Shown one piece after another: positions 54,080-64,000 of a stretch of DNA of 64,000 nt (position 1 is the stretch's first letter; each line of letters begins with the position of its first letter). The DNA lies in the NCBI GenBank assembly GCA_016866355.1, contig VGMN01000002.1, positions 62,001-126,000 of the forward strand. Direction: 5' to 3'. Origin of the DNA: Bacteroidota bacterium (GTDB lineage: Bacteria; Bacteroidota; Bacteroidia; Chitinophagales; Chitinophagaceae). The notes below the pieces were generated by a model. It was not told the origin of the DNA, made no database searches, and saw only the letters and a list, made by a program, of their open reading frames with translations. The position numbers were made by a program, and so were the translations under genes.

Positions 54080-54184
54080 TTTGGAATGTCTGTGAGGGGG
54101 ATGTTTAAACAGCACGGTTATAATAGGCTGTAAATAATAATCTTTTTACCGTGCTGTTTTTATCCCACGAACTGACATTCCAAA
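54080..54184. repeat. Long nested inverted repeat (about 105 nt hairpin)
   Basis: Outer arms TTTGGAATGTC / GACATTCCAAA; inner arms AAACAGCACGGT / ACCGTGCTGTTT; partly matching middle. Confidence 0.8.
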
Positions 54185-54197
54185 CCAAGACCTACTT

Positions 54198-55934
54198 TCA
54201 TAGTACTCTGAATACCGGATAGCGATTGTAGTCTGGTTCGGCCCAGGGAGAATTTTTATAGACAAAATCTAACTGAGCACGGGCACTTTTTGCAAAGCTT
54301 GTGTCGGTTGCTCTCCGTTGATCCAACTGTGCTTTAAGTGCCGGATTTTCTTTTACGTATTGAGCAGCTTTATCTTCAAATACATAGGCAGAATAGCCTT
54401 CTTTTTGCCCCAGAATGGCATCAAAAAAGTTCCAAGCAAAGTAAGAGTCTTCAGCTTGCGGCTCCAAGGTTTCAATTAAAAAACGGTTAGCAGGTTGATC
54501 TAATTTGATAAGCCAATCTCCTTTTCTAAAATTTTTTAATCCATGTTGTTTGCGGACTACTACATCGCTATTAATGTGATGCATTTCATATTGTCTGGGT
54601 GAGGTTTTGTATTCGTCAATTACATACCACTCAACTTCAATAGTGGTATCTTTTTTGAGTTGGCTCATTTGTTGTACGTTATTTGTAAGCAACCGATCAA
54701 TTACTTTCCACCATCCCTGAGGAATGATGTACGCTTTTGGTTTTACGATGCTCAACTCAGGAATAAACTTGTCAAAAACTTTGATGGTTTTGGTGAATGG
54801 TTTTGATCGGTCATAATACAATCTATTAAGGCCAGAAACTTCACTGGGTTTATTCCCTGATTCAAATCCTTTGAAGGTATACTCAGTAAACCCTGATTTG
54901 TCTAGTTTCCATTTGATAGGAAATTTTTCAGCTATGGAAGCAGCGTGCTTCGTTTCATTACGCAAGGCTTTTATTTCTTTTCCATTTTTTCCAGTGAATG
55001 AAACAAAGATTTCCATCAAGGCAAGCGTGGCCATTACTCGCTGATCATATGATTTCAACATGTGAGTTTCTGGTACAAAAGCAAAGCTGTGCCAGAGTGT
55101 AGCGTATCCGCTTGTGTAGCGGGGGCTATCCCAATAGGTGCTCCACCCATTTTCCGGTTTATCTCCATAAGCATTCACATAAGGCACCATATCAAATCCC
55201 TTTTCTTTCATGCCCGCATAAAGGGCAGGCTCAAACTGAGACCTTAGAAATTGTTCCATTATGCCTCCTAGTTTACTAGGTTGGCTGGTGAGTAATGTCA
55301 TTATATGTTGATAATCGGCTCCATTGCTCACGTGATTGTCAATGAAAACGTCCGGATCACATTCTTGAAAAATGGCGCTAAAAGAAAGGGCTTCTTTAGA
55401 ATCACATTTAATAAAATCTCTATTCAGATCCAGGTATTGCGAATTACCTCTTGAACCAAAAGCAACGGGTCCTTCTTGATCCACTCTGTAATTGGTACTT
55501 CTATTTAGACATCCACCAATATTGTAGACTGGTATAATCGCAAGCACCAAATTTGGGGGGAGTATTAATTTTTTCTCAATTACTTTTTTGGCAAGTAACA
55601 TACTAGCGTCTATGCCATCGGGCTCTCCGGGGTGTATGCCGTTATTGACCAATATAACGGTGGCTCCCGCATCTTTAGCGGAGTAGATTGAGGTGAATCC
55701 CTTGTTACTTAAGAGTACCAAATGAAGAGGAAATCCCGCATCGGTCGGGCCTTTTGTCAGCATCTTCAGTTGGAGGGAGGCTTGATCTGCTTTTTCCCAC
55801 CACGCAATTATTTCTTCATAGGTAGGTGTTTCTTTTCCCTGTGATTTTTCAAAACGGGTTTGTAGGGTGTTTTGTCCATGGAGCATACCTATCGTAAAAA
55901 ATAGGCCTACTAAAAGTGTAATAACGTTGCGCAT
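54198..55934 (-). CDS. M14 family zinc carboxypeptidase, secreted
   Basis: 578 aa; signal peptide; VNNGIHPGEPDGIDASMLLAKKVIE, LNRDFIKCDSKEALSFSAIFQECDPDVFIDNHVSNG. Confidence 0.9.
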   Translation of the reverse strand: MRNVITLLVGLFFTIGMLHGQNTLQTRFEKSQGKETPTYEEIIAWWEKADQASLQLKMLTKGPTDAGFPLHLVLLSNKGFTSIYSAKDAGATVILVNNGIHPGEPDGIDASMLLAKKVIEKKLILPPNLVLAIIPVYNIGGCLNRSTNYRVDQEGPVAFGSRGNSQYLDLNRDFIKCDSKEALSFSAIFQECDPDVFIDNHVSNGADYQHIMTLLTSQPSKLGGIMEQFLRSQFEPALYAGMKEKGFDMVPYVNAYGDKPENGWSTYWDSPRYTSGYATLWHSFAFVPETHMLKSYDQRVMATLALMEIFVSFTGKNGKEIKALRNETKHAASIAEKFPIKWKLDKSGFTEYTFKGFESGNKPSEVSGLNRLYYDRSKPFTKTIKVFDKFIPELSIVKPKAYIIPQGWWKVIDRLLTNNVQQMSQLKKDTTIEVEWYVIDEYKTSPRQYEMHHINSDVVVRKQHGLKNFRKGDWLIKLDQPANRFLIETLEPQAEDSYFAWNFFDAILGQKEGYSAYVFEDKAAQYVKENPALKAQLDQRRATDTSFAKSARAQLDFVYKNSPWAEPDYNRYPVFRVL

Positions 55935-55962
55935 AAACTGCCTTTTTATAAAAGTAAGGGAA

Positions 55963-55993
55963 ATAAAAAAAAGGCACCCTTTTGGAGTGCCTT
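55963..55993 (-). terminator. Rho-independent terminator after rpsT
   Basis: Minus strand AAGGCACTCCAAAAGGGTGCCTTTTTTTT. Confidence 0.85.
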
Positions 55994-56014
55994 CATTAAA
56001 TGATATTATTGGAA

Positions 56015-56266
56015 TTACTTGGCAGTATTTACTTTCTTGGCCAATTTACTTTTTAGATTAGCCGCTTTGTTTTTGTGGATGATACCACGCTTTGCTAATT
56101 TGTCAATCATGGCAGCAACAGAGGGAAGTTGTTCCTTCATTTCACTGGATCCAGCCGCCTTGAGGTCTCGGATGGCATTACGGGTAGTTTTTCCGTAGTA
56201 TTTGTTACGTTCACGACGCTTGGCAGCTTGGCGGGCGTCTTTTTGGGTAGCACTATGGTTAGCCAT
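56015..56266 (-). CDS. rpsT: 30S ribosomal protein S20
   Basis: 83 aa; MANHSATQKDARQAAKRRERNKYYGKTTRNAIRDLKAA...KLAKRGIIHKNKAANLKSKLAKKV. Confidence 0.95.
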   Translation of the reverse strand: MANHSATQKDARQAAKRRERNKYYGKTTRNAIRDLKAAGSSEMKEQLPSVAAMIDKLAKRGIIHKNKAANLKSKLAKKVNTAK

Positions 56267-56287
56267 CTAGCTTTGATTTAAGGGGGG

Positions 56288-56319
56288 CAAAGATAGGGAA
56301 TACCTCCTTTTTAGCCAAA
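56288..56319 (-). promoter_or_regulatory. Bacteroidetes-type promoter for rpsT
   Basis: Minus strand TTTG-N20-TATCTTTG. Confidence 0.55.
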
Positions 56320-56424
56320 TTTATCCCATCTCTCTGTCCACTAATCCTTTAGAGGACTTCCCAGTTCATGGATTTTGAACGATATTTGTGTCCCAAACCG
56401 GGGATTTCTAACACCTTGACATTC

Positions 56425-59175
56425 ATGAAGGATTTTTCCTACGTAACCCAATCGCATCCTGCATACATCGAAAGTCTGTATCAGGATTTTGTTAAAGATC
56501 CACAATCTGTGGACGCTGATTTAAAAAAGTTTTTTGAGGGCTTCGATTTTGCTGTTAAAGCAGGTAAGCTTTCCAGTGTAACTTCAACTGCTTCAACCGA
56601 TACAAAAAGTGGTGTAAGTATATCTGATTGGCAAGATGAAATCAACGTGTATCGATTGATTCTTGGCTACAGAAATAAAGGACATCTCATTGCAACCACC
56701 AATCCGATTCGCACCCGTAAAGATCGTGGTGCACATATCAAATTGGAAGATTTTGGCTTAAGTGAATTGGACTTAGAACGAACTTTTAAGGTTGGTCAAC
56801 ATCTTGGATTAAATAATGCTTCGCTCCGTGCGATTTTAGAAAAACTAAATGCTTGTTATGCTTCTACTGTTGGTGTTGAGTACAAGTATATTAGTGATCC
56901 TATAAAAACAGATTGGATTACAGCGGCCATTGAACAACGTCTTTATCAGCCCCTGCCAATTGAACAGAAAAGACGTGTGCTTGAAAAGCTCAATCAGGGT
57001 GTTATGTTTGAGCGGTTCTTACATACTAAGTACGTGGGTCAAAAAAGATTTTCTTTGGAAGGTGGGGAAACTACTATTGCTGCATTAGATGCTATCATCA
57101 ACGCAGCAGCTTCTCATGAAGTAAAGGAAGTGGTGATAGGAATGGCACATCGAGGCCGGTTGAACGTACTAGCCAATGTGATGGGTAAAACCTATGAATA
57201 TATTTTTAGTGAGTTCGAGGGATCCGCTAAAGTTGATCAAACCATGGGTAGTGGAGATGTAAAATATCATATGGGATATGGTAGTGAAGTTAAAACTATT
57301 CATGAAAAAAATATTAGCCTAAAGCTAATGCCCAATCCCTCACATCTAGAGGCAGTAAATCCGGTAGTGCTTGGATTTGCAAGAGCCAAGGCAGATGTGA
57401 TGCATGGATCAAATTTTAATCAAATTCTTCCCATTCTTATTCATGGCGATGCCTCAGTAGCAGGTCAGGGAATTGTCTATGAGGTGTTACAAATGAGTAA
57501 TCTTGAAGGCTATCATACCGGGGGGACGCTCCATTTCATCATCAATAATCAAATTGGATTCACAACAGATTTTGAAGATGCGCGTAGTTCCGATTATTGC
57601 ACTTCATTAGCAGCTGCTATACAAGCACCGGTTTTTCATGTGAACGGGGATGATCCGGAAGCGGTAGTTCGATGTGTCGAAATAGCCACTGCCTACCGAC
57701 AACAATTCCATCAAGATGTATTTATTGATATGGTCTGCTACCGCAGACATGGGCATAACGAAGGAGATGATCCAAAATTCACGCAACCACACTTGTACCA
57801 GCTGATTGAGAAGCATGCAAACCCCAGAGAGATTTATATCAACAAGCTTTTACATCAGGGGGATACTGAATTGCAATCGTTAGCCCGGGAGATGGAGAAA
57901 AAGTTCTGGCAAGATTTACAAGAGCGATTGGATGAAGTGAAGCAAAATCCATTGCCGTATCAATATCAACCACCCGAATTAGAGTGGAAGAAATTAAGAA
58001 GGGCTACGACTGCTGATTTTTTAAATTCACCTGATACCTCGGTGCCGGAGCCGGTAATCAGAGAAATATTGCATGCCCTGTTTAGCTGGCCTGCTGACTT
58101 TAAGCCTTTACGAAAAGTTGAAAAAATAGTACAAGAAAAAGCCAAATTACTAGAGCAGGCGTCAAAAATTGATTGGGCTACCGCAGAGTTATTGGCTTAT
58201 GCAAGTTTACTCCGTGAGGGAAAAGATGTTCGATTGAGTGGACAGGATGTTCGTAGGGGAACATTTTCGCATCGACACGCAGTGTTGCGAGATGAAAATA
58301 ACGATAAGCCATATAATAGACTCTCCAACGTTCCTGGCGCCACGGGTCAGTTTAGAATTTATAATTCATTATTGAGTGAATACGGTGTGCTTGGATTTGA
58401 ATATGGTTATGCATTGGCCAATCCGCAAGCGTTGGTAGTATGGGAGGCGCAGTTTGGCGATTTTGCGAATGGTGCTCAAACACTCATAGATCAATTTATT
58501 GCTGCGGGTGAGCAAAAATGGAATCGTATGAACGGTGTTACCTTATTGTTGCCCCATGGTTATGAAGGGCAAGGGCCTGAACACAGCAGTGCTCGGCTTG
58601 AGCGTTTTTTACAATTAGCTGCCGAGATGAATATTGTAGTTACCAATGTTACCACAGCTGCCAACCTATTTCACTTACTACGTCGACAATTGACCTGGCC
58701 ATTTAGGAAACCATTAATTAATTTTTCTCCAAAGGCAAATCTTCGTTACCCCAGCACCTATGCTGCACTGGCTCAATTTGCCAATGGAAAATTTCAGGAG
58801 GTGATAGACGATGCGCATGCCGTTCCTTCAGCGATCAAAAAAGTGTTGCTTTGTGCTGGAAAAATTTATTTTGAATTGCTTGAAAAGCGCGATAAAGAGG
58901 CTAGAAAGGATATTGCCATTGTACGATTAGAGCAATTGTATCCGCTACCACTGAATCAACTTGAAATGCTGCAACAACGCTATGCAGGAGCTACTTGGTT
59001 CTGGGTGCAGGAAGAGCCTCAAAATATGGGAGCTGCTGCTTATCTTAAAATGCAATGGCGTGGCGTAAACTTTGGAGTGGTCAGCAGACAACCTTCCGCT
59101 TCTACAGCAACTGGCTACAATAAAATTCACGTTAAAGAACAAGCGGAAATACTTGAAACTGCTTTTACAGTCTAA
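56425..59175 (+). CDS. sucA: 2-oxoglutarate dehydrogenase E1 component
   Basis: ORF open from 56368, likely start MKDFSYVTQ at 56425; GVEYKYISDPIKTDWI, GMAHRGRLNVLANVMGK, GDVKYHMGYG, NPSHLEAVNPVVLGFARAK, HGDASVAGQGIVYEVLQMSNLEGY, LLLPHGYEGQGPEHSSARLERFLQ. Confidence 0.96.
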   Translation: MKDFSYVTQSHPAYIESLYQDFVKDPQSVDADLKKFFEGFDFAVKAGKLSSVTSTASTDTKSGVSISDWQDEINVYRLILGYRNKGHLIATTNPIRTRKDRGAHIKLEDFGLSELDLERTFKVGQHLGLNNASLRAILEKLNACYASTVGVEYKYISDPIKTDWITAAIEQRLYQPLPIEQKRRVLEKLNQGVMFERFLHTKYVGQKRFSLEGGETTIAALDAIINAAASHEVKEVVIGMAHRGRLNVLANVMGKTYEYIFSEFEGSAKVDQTMGSGDVKYHMGYGSEVKTIHEKNISLKLMPNPSHLEAVNPVVLGFARAKADVMHGSNFNQILPILIHGDASVAGQGIVYEVLQMSNLEGYHTGGTLHFIINNQIGFTTDFEDARSSDYCTSLAAAIQAPVFHVNGDDPEAVVRCVEIATAYRQQFHQDVFIDMVCYRRHGHNEGDDPKFTQPHLYQLIEKHANPREIYINKLLHQGDTELQSLAREMEKKFWQDLQERLDEVKQNPLPYQYQPPELEWKKLRRATTADFLNSPDTSVPEPVIREILHALFSWPADFKPLRKVEKIVQEKAKLLEQASKIDWATAELLAYASLLREGKDVRLSGQDVRRGTFSHRHAVLRDENNDKPYNRLSNVPGATGQFRIYNSLLSEYGVLGFEYGYALANPQALVVWEAQFGDFANGAQTLIDQFIAAGEQKWNRMNGVTLLLPHGYEGQGPEHSSARLERFLQLAAEMNIVVTNVTTAANLFHLLRRQLTWPFRKPLINFSPKANLRYPSTYAALAQFANGKFQEVIDDAHAVPSAIKKVLLCAGKIYFELLEKRDKEARKDIAIVRLEQLYPLPLNQLEMLQQRYAGATWFWVQEEPQNMGAAAYLKMQWRGVNFGVVSRQPSASTATGYNKIHVKEQAEILETAFTV

Positions 59176-59188
59176 TTAAGAAATTGCT

Positions 59189-60424
59189 ATGATAGAAATT
59201 AAAGTACCCACCGTTGGAGAGTCCATTTCAGAAGTTCAATTACTTCGCTGGAATAAAAAAACTGGTGACTATGTGGAGCGAGACCAAGTAATAGCAGAGC
59301 TTGAAAGTGAAAAAGCAACTTTTGAGGTCAATGCAGAAAAAGCAGGGGTACTAACTACAGTTGCAGCTGAGGGGGATCAATTAAAAATTGGAGAACTTCT
59401 TGCAACCATAGATGACACGGCAAAAGCGCCTCCCGCAACTATTGAAATTACCGCTCCCAAACCTCCTGCCATAACAACCATTCAAGCTGCAGCTCCAGTA
59501 AAAAAACCTGCTGCTAGTGAGCCTGCTGCGGTTGAAATGAAAGCCACACCGCTAGCATCCGCATTATTAGCGGAGAAAAAAGTTGATCCTTCACTGGTAA
59601 AACCTACTGGACCACAAGGAAAAATTGTAAAAGATGATGTACTGAAAGCCCTCGAACAGCCCGGTAAGCTTCCATTCGAAAATCAATCTTTGTCTGCTAG
59701 GGAAGAACGTAAAGAAAAGATGAGCAATCTTAGAAAAACCATTGCAAAGCGATTGGTCGAGGCAAAAAATGGTACCGCCATGTTAACCACTTTTAACGAG
59801 GTTGATATGAGTGCCATCCTTACTATTAGAGCTGCTCACAAGGATAAATTTAAAGAGGTGCATGGGGTGGGACTTGGGTTTATGAGCTTTTTTGCAAAAG
59901 CTTGTTCAGTGGCGTTGCGTGAATGGCCCTCGGTGAATGCTTCAATTGATGCCGATACGATATTGTATCATGATTATGCTGATATCAGTATCGCTGTTAG
60001 TACACCGCGTGGTCTTACGGTTCCGGTAATGAGAAATGTTGAGAGCATGAGTATGGCAGATGTAGAGAAAAAAGTGGCGGAGTTGGCGGTAAAGGCTAGA
60101 GATAGCAAATTGACTGCTGAGGAATTAACGGGGGGAACTTTTACAATAACAAACGGGGGCGTTTTTGGCTCTCTCATGAGCACACCCATTATTAATGCTC
60201 CGCAGAGTGCTATTTTAGGAATGCATAAAATTCAAGAAAGACCAATGGTTGAAAAAGGACAGGTGGTGGTTCGTCCAATGATGTATCTAGCGCTTAGCTA
60301 TGATCACCGTATTATTGATGGACGCGAATCAGTTGGTTTTTTAATACGCGTAAAAGAGTTGCTTGAGAATCCCGCCCAACTGTTGATCGGCAAGGATCCG
60401 GTCAAAACACTGTTAGAAATTTGA
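59189..60424 (+). CDS. sucB: Dihydrolipoyllysine succinyltransferase, 2-oxoglutarate dehydrogenase E2
   Basis: Lipoyl domain ([18 protein letters not shown]), E3-binding region, catalytic [28 protein letters not shown]. Confidence 0.96.
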   Translation: MIEIKVPTVGESISEVQLLRWNKKTGDYVERDQVIAELESEKATFEVNAEKAGVLTTVAAEGDQLKIGELLATIDDTAKAPPATIEITAPKPPAITTIQAAAPVKKPAASEPAAVEMKATPLASALLAEKKVDPSLVKPTGPQGKIVKDDVLKALEQPGKLPFENQSLSAREERKEKMSNLRKTIAKRLVEAKNGTAMLTTFNEVDMSAILTIRAAHKDKFKEVHGVGLGFMSFFAKACSVALREWPSVNASIDADTILYHDYADISIAVSTPRGLTVPVMRNVESMSMADVEKKVAELAVKARDSKLTAEELTGGTFTITNGGVFGSLMSTPIINAPQSAILGMHKIQERPMVEKGQVVVRPMMYLALSYDHRIIDGRESVGFLIRVKELLENPAQLLIGKDPVKTLLEI

Positions 60425-61590
60425 GTAGATATCATGCATATTTAAAAAGGGCCGTTTCCCTCTTAGAACAATATGATGGGAATGAGCCCTTTTCCATTTA
60501 TTATAAAAACGAAATTGCAAAGGATAAAAAAGTAGGGTCTACGGATCGAAAGCTTGTCCGTCATTATTGTTATACATTTTTTCGAATTGGGTTTGCCTGT
60601 GCTGAAGCTTCCATTGAGGAGCGATTACTGATTGCTGTTTATTTGATACAGGGTGACACGGATCCACTCATTAAAGTAGTTCGTCCGGAGTGGGTTGGGG
60701 AAGGGACTACTACTTTTGAGCAACGGCTTGCGTTGGCATGTCCTGCTTTTTCATGGCAGGCAGTTTTTCCGTTGCCTGTACCTTTTTCAATGGCATTAAC
60801 CCTGGAAGAATGGGCAAAGTCTTTATTGAGTCAGCCTGCCTTTTTTATTAGAACTAGACCTGGCAAACAGCAATCTGTAATAAACAAATTAGAAGCTGCC
60901 TCATTGTCTTTTAAAATTATCTCTTCCTCTTCACTTGCATTACCAGCCGCTACTAAGCTGGACACTGTACTTGAATTGAATCAGGATTATGTAGTGCAGG
61001 ATCTGAGTTCACAGCGAGTGGGGGACTTTTTGAAGGCGCTTTTGCCAAATTCTATTAGATCAGTATGGGATTGTTGTGCAGCGAGTGGAGGTAAATCCTT
61101 GTTATTAATGGATCAGTATCCATCGTTGGAGTTAACTGTATCGGATGTTCGTCCATCTATCTTGCAGCAATTGAAAACACGGTTTAAACAAGCGGGAATT
61201 GCTAATTATCAATCCTTGCTATTGGATCTCACACAGCAACCATTTCCAACGAATAAGACTTTTTTTGACCTGATTATTGCAGATGTGCCTTGCTCCGGAA
61301 GTGGAACTTGGGCACGCACGCCGGAGCAAATCACTAAAATAACAGCCACGCAACTTTTAGCCTATACAAAAAGACAGCAATCCATTTTGTCTCGTTTACC
61401 AGCTGTATTAAAATCTGGTGGCTACCTACTTTATTGCACCTGCTCAGTTTTTGCCAGTGAAAACGAGGAGCAAGTAGCGTGGCTACAACGTGAATTTGGT
61501 TTTTCACTATGTAAACAGGCATTATTAGAGGGGATGGATGAAAGTGCAGATACCCTTTTTGTAGCGTTGTTACAAAAAACTAGTAACTAA
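60421..61590 (+). CDS. RsmB/NOP-family RNA (cytosine-5) methyltransferase
   Basis: [71 protein letters not shown] start overlaps the sucB stop. Confidence 0.92.
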   Translation: MSRYHAYLKRAVSLLEQYDGNEPFSIYYKNEIAKDKKVGSTDRKLVRHYCYTFFRIGFACAEASIEERLLIAVYLIQGDTDPLIKVVRPEWVGEGTTTFEQRLALACPAFSWQAVFPLPVPFSMALTLEEWAKSLLSQPAFFIRTRPGKQQSVINKLEAASLSFKIISSSSLALPAATKLDTVLELNQDYVVQDLSSQRVGDFLKALLPNSIRSVWDCCAASGGKSLLLMDQYPSLELTVSDVRPSILQQLKTRFKQAGIANYQSLLLDLTQQPFPTNKTFFDLIIADVPCSGSGTWARTPEQITKITATQLLAYTKRQQSILSRLPAVLKSGGYLLYCTCSVFASENEEQVAWLQREFGFSLCKQALLEGMDESADTLFVALLQKTSN

Positions 61591-63598
61591 CAATCCAGTC
61601 CTTGCTTTCTCTTTTAGTATTCCCTATCCAGAGTGTAATGGTGTAGACTCCCGAAGAAGCAGGTGTAAACGGAAGTTCTCCTCGATAAATTCCGGCAGAT
61701 TTATTTAACGTTTGCGTAGCAAGAAGGCGTCCGGCTCTGTCATGTAACGTAAGTTTACAATCCGATGCAGCTTCCATACTGTTTATCACAAACTGTGCTT
61801 TTGTTTTTCCAGGAGTGGGGTTAGGATAAATCCAAAGTAGGGAGGCGATATCATCTGTGGTGCTACATCGACTAGGCAAGGTGACAGTGGTGCTGTCCAA
61901 GTAAACCAATTGACGAGTTGTTGTTAGGGTGTCAATTACCTGTGTAATTCTATATTGAATATTGCCAGGATTGATGGCGTTTAATGCATCCTGATAAGTA
62001 TAGGTTTTATTGCTCAGTATAGTGCCACTGGTGGCATTCAATTGGCCTATTTTTTGAAAAGTGTTTTCGGTTGGCAGCTTACGTTCAATCAAAAACTGCA
62101 TGCCTTCCACATCTTTTGTCCGCCAGGTAAGATCCACTTTGCAATTTGAAATAGAACCAGTCATGGTAGCATACGCTGAAAGTAAATAAGCAAATGCGTT
62201 TCTCATATCTGGTATCCCGTAACCAATTCTGTCATTGGGATTGCTATATCGACTCGCACTTCGTTTAAGTGCATCCAGTATTTTCATGTTATTGAATTCT
62301 GTGAATCCTTGCCATAGGCAAGTAGCAAGGCCGGCTAAATTGGGACAAGAAAAAGAAGTTCCATTGGCTACTCCTATTGTTCCAGAAGTGGATTGCACCA
62401 CCGCTTGCCAACCTACGGAAGCTAATTCAGGCTTTATACGCCCATCAACAGAGGGGCCGTAGCTTGAGAAACCTGCTACAGTGCCTGCTGCATTTACGGC
62501 ACCAACGGCAACTACACTATCTCCATCTGCGGGAGTAATGATATAGCGCCAGGCACCAGCCCCTTCATTGCCAGCAGAGTTAAAAACTAAGAGTCCTTTT
62601 TTGGCAGCTAGATCTGCGCCTTTGACGGCAATGGTTGTTTTGCCATCCATTTGTGCATAGGTGTAGTTAAAAACAGGGTTGTCAAAATCATAATAACCCA
62701 AGGAGGACGAAATCAGGTCAGCACCTACGCTGTCTGCTCTCTCTGCCCCAGCAACCCAGTTAAATTCTTCTATTGGAAATTCGCTAATGACATCCTCCGT
62801 CCTGTATAAGTGAAAGGAGGCTTGCGGTGCTTTCCCTACAAATTGGCCTGGGATATTGGCAGCAATTGTTGATAGGCATTGCATCCCATGGGGATGGTCC
62901 TCAGCTACTGATGTATTTCCTGTTACAAAATCCCAGGTGCTTACTATCTGCCCTTTACGATTTGCACTATCAAAAGCAGGTAGGGTGGTATAATTAAAAA
63001 AACCACCATCAAGAACGGCCACTTGCATACCGGATCCGCGTAATCCAATGTTATGAAGAAACTCAGCACGATGTAATTTCATTTCTAAGCCTGCATTGGT
63101 TCCATAATTATAAAAATCGCCAGTAATTTTTTCAGCAACTGAAGTAGCAATTAAAGGTGTAACAAGTAATTGGTCTGAAAATTTATTAGGTTTACTTGGT
63201 TGGGAGGAGGAGGGCCTTGCCGCCAATCCTGCTACTTGTTGCACGTAAGGTAAATTTTGAATGGCTGTTAGCGCGGCTGGGGAAGTGGTTTGGATACAGA
63301 TTGCATTCAGCCACTTTGAAACATTTAAAATGGTAACACCGGGTATAGTCCTAATGGCAGCTACATAAGCTGGAGATACAGGAAGGTCGGTACTATCTAA
63401 CTGAATGGAATAGCGCGTTCTTCTGGCAATTGATCTTGCTGAGAGGTAGGTGGAAGCATTACTTAAAGTATAACTATTATTTCCTTTATTTTTTAACCAA
63501 ATGATATGTTTGGAGAACTGGGCGCTAGCAACAGTTAGCAGTTGGCAGCTGAAAAGCAATAGAAAAAACAGAAATCGTATTTTATAGAATTTGCGCAT
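61580..63598 (-). CDS. S8 subtilisin-like serine protease with T9SS type A C-terminal sorting domain
   Basis: Catalytic D (VAVLDGGFF), H (EDHPHGMQCLSTIAA), S (NGTSFSCPNLAGLA); NSAGNEG; C-term IYPNPTPGKTKAQFVI...GVYTITLWIGN. Confidence 0.93.
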   Translation of the reverse strand: MRKFYKIRFLFFLLLFSCQLLTVASAQFSKHIIWLKNKGNNSYTLSNASTYLSARSIARRTRYSIQLDSTDLPVSPAYVAAIRTIPGVTILNVSKWLNAICIQTTSPAALTAIQNLPYVQQVAGLAARPSSSQPSKPNKFSDQLLVTPLIATSVAEKITGDFYNYGTNAGLEMKLHRAEFLHNIGLRGSGMQVAVLDGGFFNYTTLPAFDSANRKGQIVSTWDFVTGNTSVAEDHPHGMQCLSTIAANIPGQFVGKAPQASFHLYRTEDVISEFPIEEFNWVAGAERADSVGADLISSSLGYYDFDNPVFNYTYAQMDGKTTIAVKGADLAAKKGLLVFNSAGNEGAGAWRYIITPADGDSVVAVGAVNAAGTVAGFSSYGPSVDGRIKPELASVGWQAVVQSTSGTIGVANGTSFSCPNLAGLATCLWQGFTEFNNMKILDALKRSASRYSNPNDRIGYGIPDMRNAFAYLLSAYATMTGSISNCKVDLTWRTKDVEGMQFLIERKLPTENTFQKIGQLNATSGTILSNKTYTYQDALNAINPGNIQYRITQVIDTLTTTRQLVYLDSTTVTLPSRCSTTDDIASLLWIYPNPTPGKTKAQFVINSMEAASDCKLTLHDRAGRLLATQTLNKSAGIYRGELPFTPASSGVYTITLWIGNTKRESKDWIVSY

Positions 63599-63603
63599 AA
63601 GTA

Positions 63604-64000
63604 TTAATTGTGTTCAATCATCCATTGTCGAATACCAAAACCAATCCGATAAGGGCCGCCAGGACCACCCGTGTTGGGTTGGTATTCCCAAGATTCCCAC
63701 TCTCTATATATAAGTCCAATATTTTTTGCAAATCGATCGATTGCATAATTTTTAAAGGCGTAAGCAGTTGGAATTACTATTGGTACATTCACCGCTTCGT
63801 CTACCTGTGATACAGAAATTACATCTTCATATTGTTTGTTACGATATCGAAATGGTGAGGACATTGTTGGTATGGTGTAAATCCAATTTTGAATATTATC
63901 GTCATTGCTGAAATCATAGGGTGGATTCAGCGGGTTGCTTGTTAAAAATAGGTTTCCATTCCATTGAGCTCCAGGGCGCAGTGGGGCTTGTAATTTAATT
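63604..64000 (-). CDS. Hypothetical protein, 5' end beyond window
   Basis: Frame stays open to the window edge (IKLQAPLRPGAQWNGNLFLTSNPLNPPYDFSNDDNIQNWIYTIPTMSSPFRYRNKQYEDV...RIGFGIRQWMIEHN), so the tracked 86-aa ORF is a fragment. Confidence 0.75.
   Translation of the reverse strand, partial: IKLQAPLRPGAQWNGNLFLTSNPLNPPYDFSNDDNIQNWIYTIPTMSSPFRYRNKQYEDVISVSQVDEAVNVPIVIPTAYAFKNYAIDRFAKNIGLIYREWESWEYQPNTGGPGGPYRIGFGIRQWMIEHN

Overview
This is a 64 kb chromosomal, housekeeping-rich window from a Bacteroidetes genome. The Chitinophagaceae-like assignment is an inference from gene content, TAnnTTTG-type promoters and T9SS genes. It holds one complete rrn operon (16S, tRNA-Ile(GAT), tRNA-Ala(TGC), 23S, 5S), an initiator tRNA-fMet, a tRNA-Glu(TTC), an SRP RNA and a TPP riboswitch in front of a lone TonB-dependent receptor. 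About 46 protein genes are supported. I found no phage, transposon, CRISPR array or defence island. The items most worth a second look are: (1) a tRNA-like mini-structure (7-bp acceptor plus canonical T-arm, with no recognisable D or anticodon arm) in the 16S-23S spacer; (2) a glycogen-phosphorylase-family protein in which the PLP-binding lysine position of the GTSxMK motif is threonine; (3) a long nested inverted repeat of about 105 nt between the rrn terminator and an M14 peptidase gene; (4) a perfect 20-bp 16S processing stem whose 5' arm is split by a 33-nt hairpin; and (5) orphan or decoupled genes, including ComA, rpsL-rpsG without fusA, and a HolD-like ORF. I see no clearly new multi-gene system. 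All family calls are by motif recognition, without database searches.
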